From Burkholderia sp. Ac-20365 (lineage in GTDB: Bacteria > Pseudomonadota > Gammaproteobacteria > Burkholderiales > Burkholderiaceae), in NCBI RefSeq assembly GCF_017104715.1, contig NZ_JAAGPI010000041.1:1-64000 (forward strand): 64,000 bases of DNA. Direction: 5' to 3'. A program made the position numbers and the translations under genes. Below are positions 27,942 to 37,554 of this stretch, in pieces. Each line of letters starts with the position of its first letter. Position 1 is the stretch's first letter. Below the pieces are notes generated by a model that was given only the letters and a program-made list of their open reading frames with translations, searched no databases and was not told the origin of the DNA.

Positions 27942-28430
27942 TCAACGATAGGGTGCGTCGGCTGCCTTGTTAGCAGCGATCTCCGCTTCGTAGCGGTCGC
28001 CGACTGCGAGCAGCATGTCCTTCGTGAAGTACAGGTCGCCGCGCTTTTCGCCGTGATATTCGAGGATGTGCGTTTCGACGATCGAATCGACCGGGCAGCT
28101 CTCTTCGCAGAAGCCACAGAAGATGCACTTGGTCAGGTCGATGTCGTAGCGCGTCGTGCGGCGCGTGTTGTCCGCGCGCGTTTCCGATTCGATCGTGATC
28201 GCGAGCGCCGGGCACACGGCTTCGCACAGCTTGCACGCGATGCAGCGCTCTTCGCCGTTCTCGTAGCGGCGCAGTGCATGCAGGCCACGGAAGCGCGGGG
28301 AAATCGGAGTCTTCTCTTCCGGGAACTGCACGGTGATCTTGCGCTGGAACGTATAGCGTCCCGTCAGCGCGAGGCCCTTGAGCAGCTCGGTCAGAAAGAA
28401 GGTCTTGAAGAAGTTTTGGATTGCGGTCAT
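27942..28430 (-). CDS. nuoI: NADH-quinone oxidoreductase subunit I
   Basis: The 162-residue iron-sulphur protein has two 4Fe-4S motifs, CIACKLCEAVCPALA and CIFCGFCEESCPVDS, which hold clusters N6a and N6b. The N-terminal amphipathic helix (FFKTFFLTELLKGLALTGRY) docks it on the membrane arm. It lies 15 bp after nuoH. Confidence 0.97.
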   Translation of the reverse strand: MTAIQNFFKTFFLTELLKGLALTGRYTFQRKITVQFPEEKTPISPRFRGLHALRRYENGEERCIACKLCEAVCPALAITIESETRADNTRRTTRYDIDLTKCIFCGFCEESCPVDSIVETHILEYHGEKRGDLYFTKDMLLAVGDRYEAEIAANKAADAPYR

Positions 28431-28445
28431 GGTTCGTCCGCCCCC

Positions 28446-29510
28446 TTAATTCCAGATATTCAACGGCGACATGATCCAGAGGCCGACCACGATCACCCAG
28501 ATCACGGTTACCGGCAGGAAAATCTTCCAGCCCAGACGCATGATCTGGTCATAGCGGTAACGCGGGAATGTCGCGCGCACCCAGATGAAGACCGACAGCA
28601 GGAAGAAGACCTTGAGGACCAGCCAGAAGATGCCCGGGATGAACGACAGGAACTCGAACGGAGCACTCCAGCCGCCCAGGAACAGGATCGAAGCAAGCGC
28701 CGAGATCACGATCATGTTGATGTATTCGGCGAGGAAGAACAGCGCGAACGCCATACCCGAGTAATCGATCATGTGACCCGCGACGATTTCCGATTCGCCT
28801 TCCACCACGTCGAACGGGTGGCGGTTGGTTTCCGCGATGCCCGACACGAAGTAGACGACGAACGCCGGCAAGAGCGGCAGCCAGTTCCACGACAGGAACG
28901 TGATGCCGTGGCTCGCGAAGATGCCGCGCATCTGCGAGCCGACGATGTCCGACAGGTTCATCGTGCCCGCGGTCATCATCACGACCACGAGTGCGAAGCC
29001 CATCGACACTTCGTACGACACCATCTGTGCTGCAGCGCGCATCGCGCCGAGGAACGCGTACTTCGAGTTCGACGCCCAGCCGGCCAGAATCACGCCGTAC
29101 ACGCCGACCGACGAGATCGAGATCGCGTACAGCAGGCCTGCGTTGATATCGCCGAGCACGGCGCCTGCCTGGAACGGAATCACCGCCCAGACCGCGAACG
29201 CGGGCACCACCACCATCACAGGCGCGATCAGATAGACCCAGCGGCTTGCCTGCGACGGCTGAATGACTTCCTTGAGCAGCAGCTTCAAGACGTCTGCGAT
29301 CGGCTGCAGCAGACCGGCGGGGCCGACGCGGTTCGGGCCGAGACGAACGTGCATCCAGCCGATCAGCTTACGCTCCCACAGGATCAGATAAGCCACGCAC
29401 AGCAGGATGGCAACGGACACCACGAGGATGCGCACCACCGCCCACACCGTGGGCCATGCCACCCCGAGAAGCTGGGAGCCGCCCGCGTTGATCGATTCGA
29501 ACAAGGTCAT
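28446..29510 (-). CDS. nuoH: NADH-quinone oxidoreductase subunit H
   Basis: The 354-residue membrane subunit has eight helices and forms the quinone-binding cavity. Conserved loop 1 (RLGPNRVGPAGLLQPIADVLKLLLKE, positions about 55-80) and the acidic loop FDVVEGESEIVAGHMIDYSG are intact. The start ATG at 29510 immediately follows the nuoG stop at 29511, so the two genes abut. Full family length. Confidence 0.97.
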   Translation of the reverse strand: MTLFESINAGGSQLLGVAWPTVWAVVRILVVSVAILLCVAYLILWERKLIGWMHVRLGPNRVGPAGLLQPIADVLKLLLKEVIQPSQASRWVYLIAPVMVVVPAFAVWAVIPFQAGAVLGDINAGLLYAISISSVGVYGVILAGWASNSKYAFLGAMRAAAQMVSYEVSMGFALVVVMMTAGTMNLSDIVGSQMRGIFASHGITFLSWNWLPLLPAFVVYFVSGIAETNRHPFDVVEGESEIVAGHMIDYSGMAFALFFLAEYINMIVISALASILFLGGWSAPFEFLSFIPGIFWLVLKVFFLLSVFIWVRATFPRYRYDQIMRLGWKIFLPVTVIWVIVVGLWIMSPLNIWN

Positions 29511-31844
29511 TTACGCCTTCTCCACCACCAGTTCACCGAACAGGCTGCCCAGCGCTGCACCGGCAGGCGTAGCCGCCGACACGCGGACGACTGTCTCCGC
29601 AAGATTCGCATCACGCACGGCCGGAATCTGCACCGAACGATCGCCCTGACGAACGCGCACGGCGTCGCCTTCCTTCAAACCCAGCTTGTCGAACAGCGCG
29701 GCGGGCAGACCCACCGAGTTGGCGGCGCGCGCAGCGGCCGTCAGATGCAGCGACTCCGCACGACGCACGAGCTGGTCGGCGTGATAGATCGGCACATCGG
29801 CGATACGCTCGAAGGTGCCTTCCGCTGCCTTCGCGCCATTGCCGCGTGCGACGCTTGCCGACGTCTTGTTCGACAGACGCGGCGTGAGATCGCCATCGCC
29901 CAGCGCAGCAACACGCACCTGCTCCGCCGTATCGTAGTCGAAGCCCGACGCGCCGAGCAGGTTGCCGAGCACGCGCAACACTTTCCATCCAGGACGTGTA
30001 TCGCCGAGCGGACGCACCACGCCGTTGAACATCTGCACCGTGCCTTCCGCGTTGACGAACGTGCCCGCCGTTTCCGTGTACGGGGCGATCGGCAGCAGGA
30101 CGTCCGCGTATTCGGCGCCCGTCTGGAACGGCGACATCACGACGACCATTTCAGCCTGGTTCAGCGCGGCGAGCGCCTGAGCCGGGTTGGCCGTATCGAA
30201 TTCGGGTTCGAGGTTCAGCAGCACATAGCCCTTGCGCGGCTGCTCGAATGCTTCGCGCGCGTTCAGACCGCCCTCGCCCGGCAATGCGCCGACGAGATGC
30301 GCGCCAACCGTGTTCGCTGCTTCCGTCAAGAAGCCGAGCGTCGCGCCCGTCGTGTCGGCAATCCATTGCGCCGCTGCGTGGATCGCAGCGAATTCCGGAT
30401 GCTGGACGGCGCCGTTGCCGAGCAGCACGACGCGCGTTTCGCCAGCGCCGAGTGCCTTGGCCGTCTGCTTTGCTGCATCCGATGCCGTCGCGCCTGCGAA
30501 GGCTTCCGGCAGCGCCACGCCCTTCGCTTCCGACACGGCGGCTGCGATGCCAGCCAGTTCGTTCAGCCACGCTGACGGTGCCGCTGCGATACGTGCCGCT
30601 TGCGGGATCAGCGCGTCGTCGCGCGTGGCCTGCAGCAGCGTGATCTGTGCGCCGCCCTTCGCGGCCTGACGCAGACGCGCAGCAAACAGCGGATGGTCGC
30701 GACGCAGCGACGACCCGATCACGAGCGCGCTGTCGAGCATCGACAGGTTGGCGATCGACGTACCGAGCCACGGCGTGCCGTTTGCGGCTACCGAAAAGTC
30801 CGTCTGACGCAGACGGAAATCGATGTTCGGTGTGCCGACGGCTTGCGCGAGTTGCTTGAGGAGGAACAGTTCTTCGACCGTGCTATGCGCGCTGCCGAGT
30901 GCGGCAATCGCGTTCGCGCCGTGATCGGCCGAGATGCCCTTCAGACCCTTGACGACGTATTCGAGCGCCGTCTGCCAGTCGGTTTCCATCCACTGGCCGT
31001 TCTGCTTGAGCATCGGGCGCGTCAGACGTTCCGGGCTGTTGAGGGCTTCATACGAGAAGCGGTCCTTGTCCGAAATCCAGCATTCGTTGATGGCTTCGTT
31101 TTCGAACGGCAGAACACGCATCACGCGATTGTTCTTTACCTGCACCACGAGGTTCGCGCCGACGGAATCGTGCGGGCTCACCGACTTGCGGCGCGACAGT
31201 TCCCACGTACGCGCGCTGTATCGGAACGGCTTGCTGGTTAGCGCGCCGACCGGGCACAGGTCGATCATGTTGCCCGACAGTTCGGAGTCGACCGTCTTGC
31301 CGACGAACGACGTGATTTCCGAGTGCTCGCCACGGCCCAGCATGCCGAGTTCCATCACGCCGGCGACTTCTTCACCAAAGCGCACACACCGCGTGCAGTG
31401 AATGCAGCGCGACATTTCTTCCATCGAGATCAGCGGGCCGACGTTCTTGTGGAACACGACGCGCTTCTCTTCGGTATAACGCGAGGACGACTTGCCGTAA
31501 CCAACGGCCAGATCCTGCAACTGGCACTCACCGCCCTGGTCGCAGATCGGGCAATCGAGCGGATGGTTGATCAGCAGGAACTCCATCACCGATTGCTGGC
31601 CCTTCACCGCCTTGTCCGACTTCGTGCGCACGATCATGCCCGCCGACACCGGCGTCGCGCATGCAGGCACGGCCTTCGGCATCTTCTCGACATCGACAAG
31701 ACACATCCGGCAGTTGGCCGCAATCGACAGCTTCTTGTGATAGCAGAAGTGAGGGATATAGGTATCGACCTTATGCGCAGCCTGAATGATCATGCTGCCT
31801 TCGGCCACCTCTACTTTCTTGCCGTCTATTTCAAGTTCAACCAT
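29511..31844 (-). CDS. nuoG: NADH-quinone oxidoreductase subunit G
   Basis: The start is set at the ATG at 31844 (MVELEIDGKKVEVAEG) with AGGAAG 10 nt upstream; the longer frame would use TTG too close to that site. The 777-residue protein has an N-terminal 2Fe-2S ferredoxin domain (CRMCLVDVEK), 4Fe-4S sites in CPICDQGGECQLQD and CIHCTRCVRF, and a molybdopterin-oxidoreductase-like C-terminal domain that lacks cofactor function in complex I. It belongs to the NADH-oxidising peripheral arm. A 96-bp gap separates it from nuoF. Confidence 0.96.
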   Translation of the reverse strand: MVELEIDGKKVEVAEGSMIIQAAHKVDTYIPHFCYHKKLSIAANCRMCLVDVEKMPKAVPACATPVSAGMIVRTKSDKAVKGQQSVMEFLLINHPLDCPICDQGGECQLQDLAVGYGKSSSRYTEEKRVVFHKNVGPLISMEEMSRCIHCTRCVRFGEEVAGVMELGMLGRGEHSEITSFVGKTVDSELSGNMIDLCPVGALTSKPFRYSARTWELSRRKSVSPHDSVGANLVVQVKNNRVMRVLPFENEAINECWISDKDRFSYEALNSPERLTRPMLKQNGQWMETDWQTALEYVVKGLKGISADHGANAIAALGSAHSTVEELFLLKQLAQAVGTPNIDFRLRQTDFSVAANGTPWLGTSIANLSMLDSALVIGSSLRRDHPLFAARLRQAAKGGAQITLLQATRDDALIPQAARIAAAPSAWLNELAGIAAAVSEAKGVALPEAFAGATASDAAKQTAKALGAGETRVVLLGNGAVQHPEFAAIHAAAQWIADTTGATLGFLTEAANTVGAHLVGALPGEGGLNAREAFEQPRKGYVLLNLEPEFDTANPAQALAALNQAEMVVVMSPFQTGAEYADVLLPIAPYTETAGTFVNAEGTVQMFNGVVRPLGDTRPGWKVLRVLGNLLGASGFDYDTAEQVRVAALGDGDLTPRLSNKTSASVARGNGAKAAEGTFERIADVPIYHADQLVRRAESLHLTAAARAANSVGLPAALFDKLGLKEGDAVRVRQGDRSVQIPAVRDANLAETVVRVSAATPAGAALGSLFGELVVEKA

Positions 31845-31940
31845 GATGGTCAATCTTCCTTAACCTGTTACCGCTCAATCGTTCGCCCGCTCGCCGCTGC
31901 GCTTTGCGCTTGGCGGCGGCGCCCGCGTTTGATTCCCGCT

Positions 31941-33269
31941 TTATGCAGCGACCGTTTCCGGGGCCGCCGCCGCGCCGGCATGACCGCCGACGACGCAACG
32001 CTTGTTGGCGACGTGATACTCGAATTCGTCCCAGTAGTGCTTCAGCATGCCGCGCACGGGCATCGCCGCTGCATCGCCGAGCGCGCAGATCGTGCGGCCC
32101 ATGATGTTTTCAGCCACCGAGTTCAGCAGATCCAGGTCTTCCTTGCGGCCCTGACCGTGCTCGATGCGATGCACGACGCGATACAGCCAGCCCGTGCCTT
32201 CGCGGCACGGCGTGCACTGACCGCACGACTCTTCGTAATAGAAGTACGACAGACGCAGCAGCGAGCGCACCATGCAGCGGGTCTCGTCCATCACGATGAC
32301 GGCGCCCGAACCCAGCATCGAACCCTGCTTGGCGATCGAGTCGTAGTCCATGTCGGTTTGCATCATCAGCTCGCCCGGAATGACCGGAGCCGACGAACCG
32401 CCAGGAATCACGGCCTTGATCTTCTTGCCGCCGCGCATGCCGCCTGCGAGATCGAGCAGCGTCGCGAACGGCGTGCCGAGCGGGACTTCATAGTTGCCCG
32501 GACGCTCGACGTCACCCGATACCGAGAAGATCTTCGTGCCGCCGTTGTTCGGCTTACCCATTTCGAGGTAATTCTGCGGACCGACGGCCAGCAGGAACGG
32601 CACGGCTGCGAACGTTTCCGTGTTGTTGATCGTGGTCGGCTTGCCGTACACGCCAAAGCTCGCCGGGAAAGGCGGCTTGAACCGCGGCTGGCCCTTCTTG
32701 CCTTCCAGCGATTCGAGCAGCGCGGTTTCTTCGCCGCAGATGTACGCGCCGTAACCATGGTGCGCGTGCAGCTGGAACGAGAAGCCCGAACCCATGATGT
32801 TGTCGCCGAGGAAGCCCGCCGCGCGTGCTTCTTCCAGCGCTGCTTCGAAGCGTCGATAGACTTCGAAGATTTCACCGTGGATGTAGTTGTAGCCGACCGT
32901 GATGTTCATCGCGTACGCACCGATGGCCATGCCTTCGATCAGCGCATGCGGATTCCAGCGCAGAATGTCGCGATCCTTGAACGTGCCCGGTTCGCCTTCG
33001 TCCGAGTTACAGACGAGATACTTCTGTCCCGGGAACTGGCGCGGCATGAAGCTCCACTTCAGGCCGGTCGGGAAGCCCGCACCGCCACGGCCACGCAGGC
33101 CCGACGCTTTCACGTCTGCGATCACCTGCTCAGGCGGAATCTTCTCTTCGAGAATACGGCGCAACTGCTTGTAGCCGCCGCGCGCAACGTAGTCCTCAAG
33201 ATGCCAGTTGTCGCCGTTCAGGCCGGCGAGAATCAGCGGTTTGATGTGACGATCGTGTAAAGACGTCAT
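31941..33269 (-). CDS. nuoF: NADH-quinone oxidoreductase subunit F
   Basis: The start at the ATG at 33269 overlaps the nuoE stop codon (ATGA); the longer frame is nuoE in another frame. The 442-residue protein binds NADH (GRGGAGFPTGLKWSFMP), FMN (CNSDEGEPGTFKDRDI; AYICGEETALLESLEG) and the N3 4Fe-4S cluster (SCGQCTPCREG). It is the electron entry point of complex I. Confidence 0.97.
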   Translation of the reverse strand: MTSLHDRHIKPLILAGLNGDNWHLEDYVARGGYKQLRRILEEKIPPEQVIADVKASGLRGRGGAGFPTGLKWSFMPRQFPGQKYLVCNSDEGEPGTFKDRDILRWNPHALIEGMAIGAYAMNITVGYNYIHGEIFEVYRRFEAALEEARAAGFLGDNIMGSGFSFQLHAHHGYGAYICGEETALLESLEGKKGQPRFKPPFPASFGVYGKPTTINNTETFAAVPFLLAVGPQNYLEMGKPNNGGTKIFSVSGDVERPGNYEVPLGTPFATLLDLAGGMRGGKKIKAVIPGGSSAPVIPGELMMQTDMDYDSIAKQGSMLGSGAVIVMDETRCMVRSLLRLSYFYYEESCGQCTPCREGTGWLYRVVHRIEHGQGRKEDLDLLNSVAENIMGRTICALGDAAAMPVRGMLKHYWDEFEYHVANKRCVVGGHAGAAAAPETVAA

Positions 33270-33751
33270 TTCGAAAGTTCCTCGAGCAGCTGGTCGATCT
33301 TCTCGCGGCTCATGAAGCTGCACATGCGATGGTTGTTCACGAGCAGCACGGGGGCATCACCGCACGAACCCATGCATTCGCCCTCTTTCAGGGTGAACTT
33401 GCCGTCCGCGGTGGTTTCGCCGAAGTCGATGCCGAGCTTCTGCTTCAGATAGTCGGCGGCGCTGTCCGAACCGCCATCAGGACCGAGCTGGCACGGCAGG
33501 TTCGTACAGAGCGTGATCTTGTATTTGCCGACCGGCTTCAACTCGTACATCGTGTAGAAGGTCGCGACCTCCTGCACGGCGACGGGCGGCATGCCGAGAT
33601 AGTCGGCGACGAACTGCATGAGTTCGGGCGACAGCCAGCCAAGCTCTTCCTGACCGACGGCGAGCGCCGCCATCACGGCGGACTGCTTCTGATCCGCGGG
33701 ATACTTTGCGATCGCGCGATCGATTTCTTTCAGGCCTTCAGCTGAGATCAT
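33266..33751 (-). CDS. nuoE: NADH-quinone oxidoreductase subunit E
   Basis: The start is chosen at the ATG at 33751 (MISAEGLKEIDRAIAKYP), the usual N-terminus; seven extra residues upstream are possible. The 161-residue thioredoxin-like 2Fe-2S protein has ligands in VCTNLPCQLG-like CTNLPCQLG and CMGSCGDAPVLLVN. It carries cluster N1a next to FMN in NuoF, with which it is translationally coupled. A gap of 170 bp to nuoD contains no gene that I can see. Confidence 0.96.
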   Translation of the reverse strand: MISAEGLKEIDRAIAKYPADQKQSAVMAALAVGQEELGWLSPELMQFVADYLGMPPVAVQEVATFYTMYELKPVGKYKITLCTNLPCQLGPDGGSDSAADYLKQKLGIDFGETTADGKFTLKEGECMGSCGDAPVLLVNNHRMCSFMSREKIDQLLEELSK

Positions 33752-33921
33752 TTTCAGACACGACTCTTTCAATTCCTACCGAACGAAAACCTGTCGCGCA
33801 CTGCGTATTGCGGCATGTTGCGACAGACCCGGCGTTCCTTTGCTTGACGTGCGCTCCGCTTCTATTGCTTTATCGGCTGCGAGAGCGCGCGCCTTGATGA
33901 ATACCGCTATGACAAACCGCT

Positions 33922-35175
33922 CTAGCGGTCCACTTCACCGAACACGATGTCCTGCGTGCCGATGATCGTCACGGCGTCGGCGATCATGTGGCCGCGCGCC
34001 ATTTCATCGAGCGCGGACAAATGCGCATAACCCGGCGCGCGGATCTTGAGGCGGTACGGCTTGTTCGCGCCGTCCGACACCAGATAGATGCCGAACTCAC
34101 CCTTCGGATGCTCCACGGCTGCGTACGCTTCGCCTTCCGGCACGTGGAAGCCTTCCGTGAACAGCTTGAAGTGGTGAATCAGGTCTTCCATGTTCGACTT
34201 CATGCCCACGCGCGACGGCGGCGCAACCTTGTGATTGTCCGTCATCACAGGGCCGGGATTCTTACGCAACCATTCAATGCACTGTTTCGCAATGCGTGTG
34301 GATTGACGCATTTCTTCGACGCGCACCAGATAGCGGTCGTAGCAATCGCCGTTCACGCCGACCGGAATGTCGAAGTCCATCTGGTCATACACTTCGTACG
34401 GCTGCTTCTTGCGCAGATCCCACGCGATACCCGAACCGCGCAGCATCGCGCCCGTCATGCCGAGCTGCAGCGCCCGCTCCGGACTCACGACGCCAATGCC
34501 GACCAGACGCTGCTTCCAGATGCGGTTGTCGGTGAGCAGCGTTTCGTACTCGTCGACACAACCCGGGAAACGGTTGAAGAAATCTTCGATGAAGTCGAGC
34601 AGCGAACCCTGGCGCGTCTCGTTCATCTTCGACAGTGCCTTCGCGTTGCGAATCTTCGATGCCTTGTATTGCGGCATCGCGTCCGGCAGATCGCGGTAGA
34701 CGCCACCCGGACGGTAGTACGCCGCGTGCATCCGTGCGCCGGACACCGCTTCATACACGTCCATCAGATCTTCGCGCTCGCGGAATGCGTACAGGAACAC
34801 GGCCATTGCGCCGACGTCGAGCGCGTGCGCGCCGATCCACATCAGGTGGTTCAGCACGCGCGTGACTTCGTCGAACAGGACGCGAATGTATTTCGCGCGA
34901 ATGGGCACATCGATGCCGAGCAGCTTTTCGATCGCCATCACATAGCCGTGCTCGTTGACCATCATCGACACGTAGTCGAGACGGTCCATATACGGCACGG
35001 ACTGAATGAAGGTCTTGCTTTCCGCGAGCTTTTCAGTCGCGCGGTGCAGGAGGCCGATATGCGGATCGGCGCGCTGGATCACCTCGCCGTCGAGTTCGAG
35101 CACGAGGCGCAGCACACCGTGCGCTGCCGGGTGCTGCGGGCCGAAGTTGAGCGTGTAGTTCTTGATCTCTGCCAT
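33922..35175 (-). CDS. nuoD: NADH-quinone oxidoreductase subunit D
   Basis: The 417-residue 49-kDa-type subunit starts MAEIKNYTLNFGPQHPAAHG, with the quinone-site His in PQHPAAHG and the conserved RPGGVYRDLP, and ends in DIVFGEVDR. It helps form the quinone reduction site with NuoB. In this lineage C and D are separate genes, unlike the fused nuoCD of E. coli. It lies 9 bp after nuoC. Confidence 0.97.
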   Translation of the reverse strand: MAEIKNYTLNFGPQHPAAHGVLRLVLELDGEVIQRADPHIGLLHRATEKLAESKTFIQSVPYMDRLDYVSMMVNEHGYVMAIEKLLGIDVPIRAKYIRVLFDEVTRVLNHLMWIGAHALDVGAMAVFLYAFREREDLMDVYEAVSGARMHAAYYRPGGVYRDLPDAMPQYKASKIRNAKALSKMNETRQGSLLDFIEDFFNRFPGCVDEYETLLTDNRIWKQRLVGIGVVSPERALQLGMTGAMLRGSGIAWDLRKKQPYEVYDQMDFDIPVGVNGDCYDRYLVRVEEMRQSTRIAKQCIEWLRKNPGPVMTDNHKVAPPSRVGMKSNMEDLIHHFKLFTEGFHVPEGEAYAAVEHPKGEFGIYLVSDGANKPYRLKIRAPGYAHLSALDEMARGHMIADAVTIIGTQDIVFGEVDR

Positions 35176-35184
35176 GGCGTTCTC

Positions 35185-35787
35185 TTAGTGTTTCAGGCCG
35201 CCATAGCGATCCTCGCGGATCACGCGCGGCGTGATTTCCCGAGGCTCGATCGTCACGGGCTGATAGACGACACGCTTCTCTTCCGGGTCGTAACGCATCT
35301 CGACATAACCGGAGACAGGGAAATCCTTGCGGAACGGGTGACCGATAAAACCGTAATCGGTCAGGATGCGGCGCAGGTCCGGGTGACCTTCGAAGACGAT
35401 GCCGAACAGATCGAATGCTTCGCGCTCGTACCAGTTGGCCGAACTCCAGACATCCACGACCGACGGGACCAGCGGCACATCGTCGTCCGGCGCGAACACG
35501 CGCACGCGCACGCGCCAGTTGTTCGTGACGGACAGCAGATGCAGGACTGCGGCGAAACGCGGACCTTCGTAAGCGCCTTCACCGTAGGTTTGATAGTCGA
35601 CGCCGCAGAGATCCATCAGCTGTTCGAAGCGCAGCGACAAATCGTCGCGCAGACGCGTGACCACTTCGAGGTAATCTTCCGCCTTCACGACGATGGTCAG
35701 CTCACCGATCGATTCGGTGATGCTCGTCAGGCGGCCGCCAAAGGCCGCCTCGAGGTTCGCTTTGAGGGTCTCGAGTTTGCTTGCCAT
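35185..35787 (-). CDS. nuoC: NADH-quinone oxidoreductase subunit C
   Basis: The 200-residue 30-kDa-type subunit has the signature ERE-AFDLFGI-FEGHPDLRRILTDYGF (positions about 128-156) and FPVSGYVEMRYD. Length and order (B-C-D) match the family. The ATG at 35787 is 21 bp after the nuoB stop. Confidence 0.97.
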   Translation of the reverse strand: MASKLETLKANLEAAFGGRLTSITESIGELTIVVKAEDYLEVVTRLRDDLSLRFEQLMDLCGVDYQTYGEGAYEGPRFAAVLHLLSVTNNWRVRVRVFAPDDDVPLVPSVVDVWSSANWYEREAFDLFGIVFEGHPDLRRILTDYGFIGHPFRKDFPVSGYVEMRYDPEEKRVVYQPVTIEPREITPRVIREDRYGGLKH

Positions 35788-35808
35788 ATTGTGGGGAGGA
35801 CTTGGGCT

Positions 35809-36288
35809 TTATTGACGGGCGATGGTATTGGTGCGGCGGATCTTCGCCTGTAGCTGGATCACGCCGTACACCAGCGCCTCAGCCGTGGGCGGACAACCCG
35901 GCACGTACACATCGACGGGCACGATACGGTCGCAGCCACGCACCACCGAATACGAGTAGTGATAGTAGCCACCGCCATTCGCGCACGAACCCATCGAGAT
36001 CACCCAACGCGGCTCGGCCATCTGGTCGTACACCTTGCGCAGGGCAGGCGCCATCTTGTTGCACAGCGTGCCGGCAACGATCATCACGTCCGACTGACGC
36101 GGACTTGGACGGAACACCACGCCGAAACGGTCGAGGTCATAACGGGCAGCGCCCGCATGCATCATCTCAACCGCGCAACACGCGAGACCGAACGTCATCG
36201 GCCACAAGGAACCGGTACGCGTCCAGTTGATCAGCTTGTCAGCCGTGGTGGTGACAAACCCTTCCTTCAAGACCCCTTCGATACTCAT
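35809..36288 (-). CDS. nuoB: NADH-quinone oxidoreductase subunit B
   Basis: The start is at the ATG at 36288 ([19 protein letters not shown]), trimming 16 residues of unsupported open frame. The 159-residue subunit holds the terminal cluster N2; the tandem Cys pair is in [10 protein letters not shown] and further ligands in GSCANGGG and VPGCPPTAE. The C-terminus RRTNTIARQ is positively charged. It is 62 bp after nuoA. Confidence 0.97.
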
Positions 36289-36350
36289 TTGTTTTCCACT
36301 CCAGACGAGCGGCGAGCCATCGCCACCCAAACACACCGGCGATTAACCCG

Positions 36351-36710
36351 TCATTCCCAGTCGAGGCCGCCCTTCTTCCAGATATAGGCGAAGCCCAACA
36401 GGAATTCGAGCAGAAAAATCATCATCGAGATGAAGCCCGGCCAGCCAATATCACGCAGGGCCACGCCCCACGGGAACAGGAATGCCGTTTCAAGGTCGAA
36501 GATGATGAAGAGAATGGCGACCAGGTAGTAGCGCACATCGAACTTCATGCGCGCATCTTCGAATGCTTCGAAGCCGCACTCGTACGGTGCGTTCTTTTCG
36601 GTGTCCGGCCGATTCGGACCGAGGATCTTGCCAATACTGACCAGTGCTACGCCTAAACCGGTGCCCACGAGGAGGAACATCAATACGGGGAAATAGGCTG
36701 CGAGGTTCAA
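36351..36710 (-). CDS. nuoA: NADH-quinone oxidoreductase subunit A (TTG start)
   Basis: No ATG fits: the conserved N-terminus (M)NLAAYFPVLMFLLVGTG begins at a TTG (36708-36710), with GAGG 6 nt upstream. This gives 119 residues, the usual length. Three membrane helices and the acidic YECGFEAFEDARMKFDVRYYL loop are present. It heads the 14-gene nuo operon; the weak start codon may set a low translation level for the first subunit. Open frame further upstream is not translated sequence of this family. Confidence 0.93.
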   Translation of the reverse strand: MNLAAYFPVLMFLLVGTGLGVALVSIGKILGPNRPDTEKNAPYECGFEAFEDARMKFDVRYYLVAILFIIFDLETAFLFPWGVALRDIGWPGFISMMIFLLEFLLGFAYIWKKGGLDWE

Positions 36711-36834
36711 AGCTATCCTCAATCGGTTGGTTCTGAGTGACGTCAGGAGACGTTGACTGCTACGAACAACCCCTGACGCGAAACACTTCGGGATGCTTGA
36801 TGTTGAAAGCCCACAGCAAACACTACCCCAGAAG

Positions 36835-36873
36835 TGAAAATGCCAGCCGAAGCTGAAGCAAGCGGCTGGCATT
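36835..36873 (-). terminator. rho-independent terminator after tRNA-Leu
   Basis: An 11-bp stem, AATGCCAGCCG with its complement, has a 13-nt loop and TTTTCAC on the minus strand. It lies about 10 bp after the tRNA and separates the secG-tRNA transcript from the nuo operon. The remaining 120 bp up to nuoA must hold the nuo promoter; I see no clear -35/-10 there. Confidence 0.8.
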
Positions 36874-36882
36874 AGATAACAT

Positions 36883-36967
36883 TGGTGCCGACGGCGAGAC
36901 TCGAACTCGCACAGCTTTCGCCACTACCCCCTCAAGATAGCGTGTCTACCAATTTCACCACGTCGGC
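36883..36967 (-). tRNA. tRNA-Leu (anticodon GAG)
   Basis: The 85-nt class II tRNA has acceptor stem GCCGACG/CGTCGGC, a D arm with TGGTGAAATTGGTAGAC, an anticodon stem CTATC/GGTAG around loop TTGAGGG (anticodon GAG), a variable arm, the T loop GTTCGAGTC, discriminator A and an encoded CCA end. It reads CUC and CUU leucine codons. Confidence 0.97.
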
Positions 36968-37079
36968 ACTGTCTGCAATCCGGGAAAACAACTTGTAAAA
37001 CCCGCGAATCGCTTCAAGACTTGAATTGTAACCCGGTTAAACAGTTTGTTCAACGCACAAACGTGTTTTCCTCGAAAAT

Positions 37080-37469
37080 TTATTTCGGCACGTCCTGGCC
37101 TGGCGCAGAAGCTGCAGGTGCAGCGACAGCAGCCGATGCATTGACCGGTGCCGACGTAGCAGGAGCGGCCGATGCAGCAACAGGCGCGGTAACCGGCGCA
37201 CTACCCAGTACGCCTGCCGAAGGCTTCGAGTGATACGAACCGAGGTACGTCAATCCCAACGTGGTCACGAAGAACACTGCTGCCAGTATCGCAGTGGTAC
37301 GTGACAGAAAATTAGCAGAACCTGTCGCGCCGAAGAGACTGCCTGATGCGCCACTACCGAAAGCCGCACCCATGTCGGCGCCCTTGCCATGTTGCAACAG
37401 CACGAGGCCAATGACGCCAAGCGCCGACAGCAACTGCACGACGATGATCAACGTTTTCAAATACAGCAT
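37080..37469 (-). CDS. secG: preprotein translocase subunit SecG
   Basis: The start is placed at the ATG at 37469 (MLYLKTLIIVVQLLSALG, AGGTGAG just upstream); a GTG 9 nt earlier is possible. The 129-residue protein has two membrane helices (about 3-24 and 53-73), joined by the family motif LQHGKGADMGAAFGSGASGSLFG. The Ala/Pro-rich tail of about 45 residues is longer than in E. coli SecG. It assists SecYE in protein export. It sits between tpiA and tRNA-Leu. Confidence 0.95.
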   Translation of the reverse strand: MLYLKTLIIVVQLLSALGVIGLVLLQHGKGADMGAAFGSGASGSLFGATGSANFLSRTTAILAAVFFVTTLGLTYLGSYHSKPSAGVLGSAPVTAPVAASAAPATSAPVNASAAVAAPAASAPGQDVPK

Positions 37470-37554
37470 CACACTCACCTGAGTCTTTATTTAACCGTAC
37501 AGCACGACATGCCGCACGCAATGGGTCATCCTCGCCCAGGCACTCTGCTTCGAA

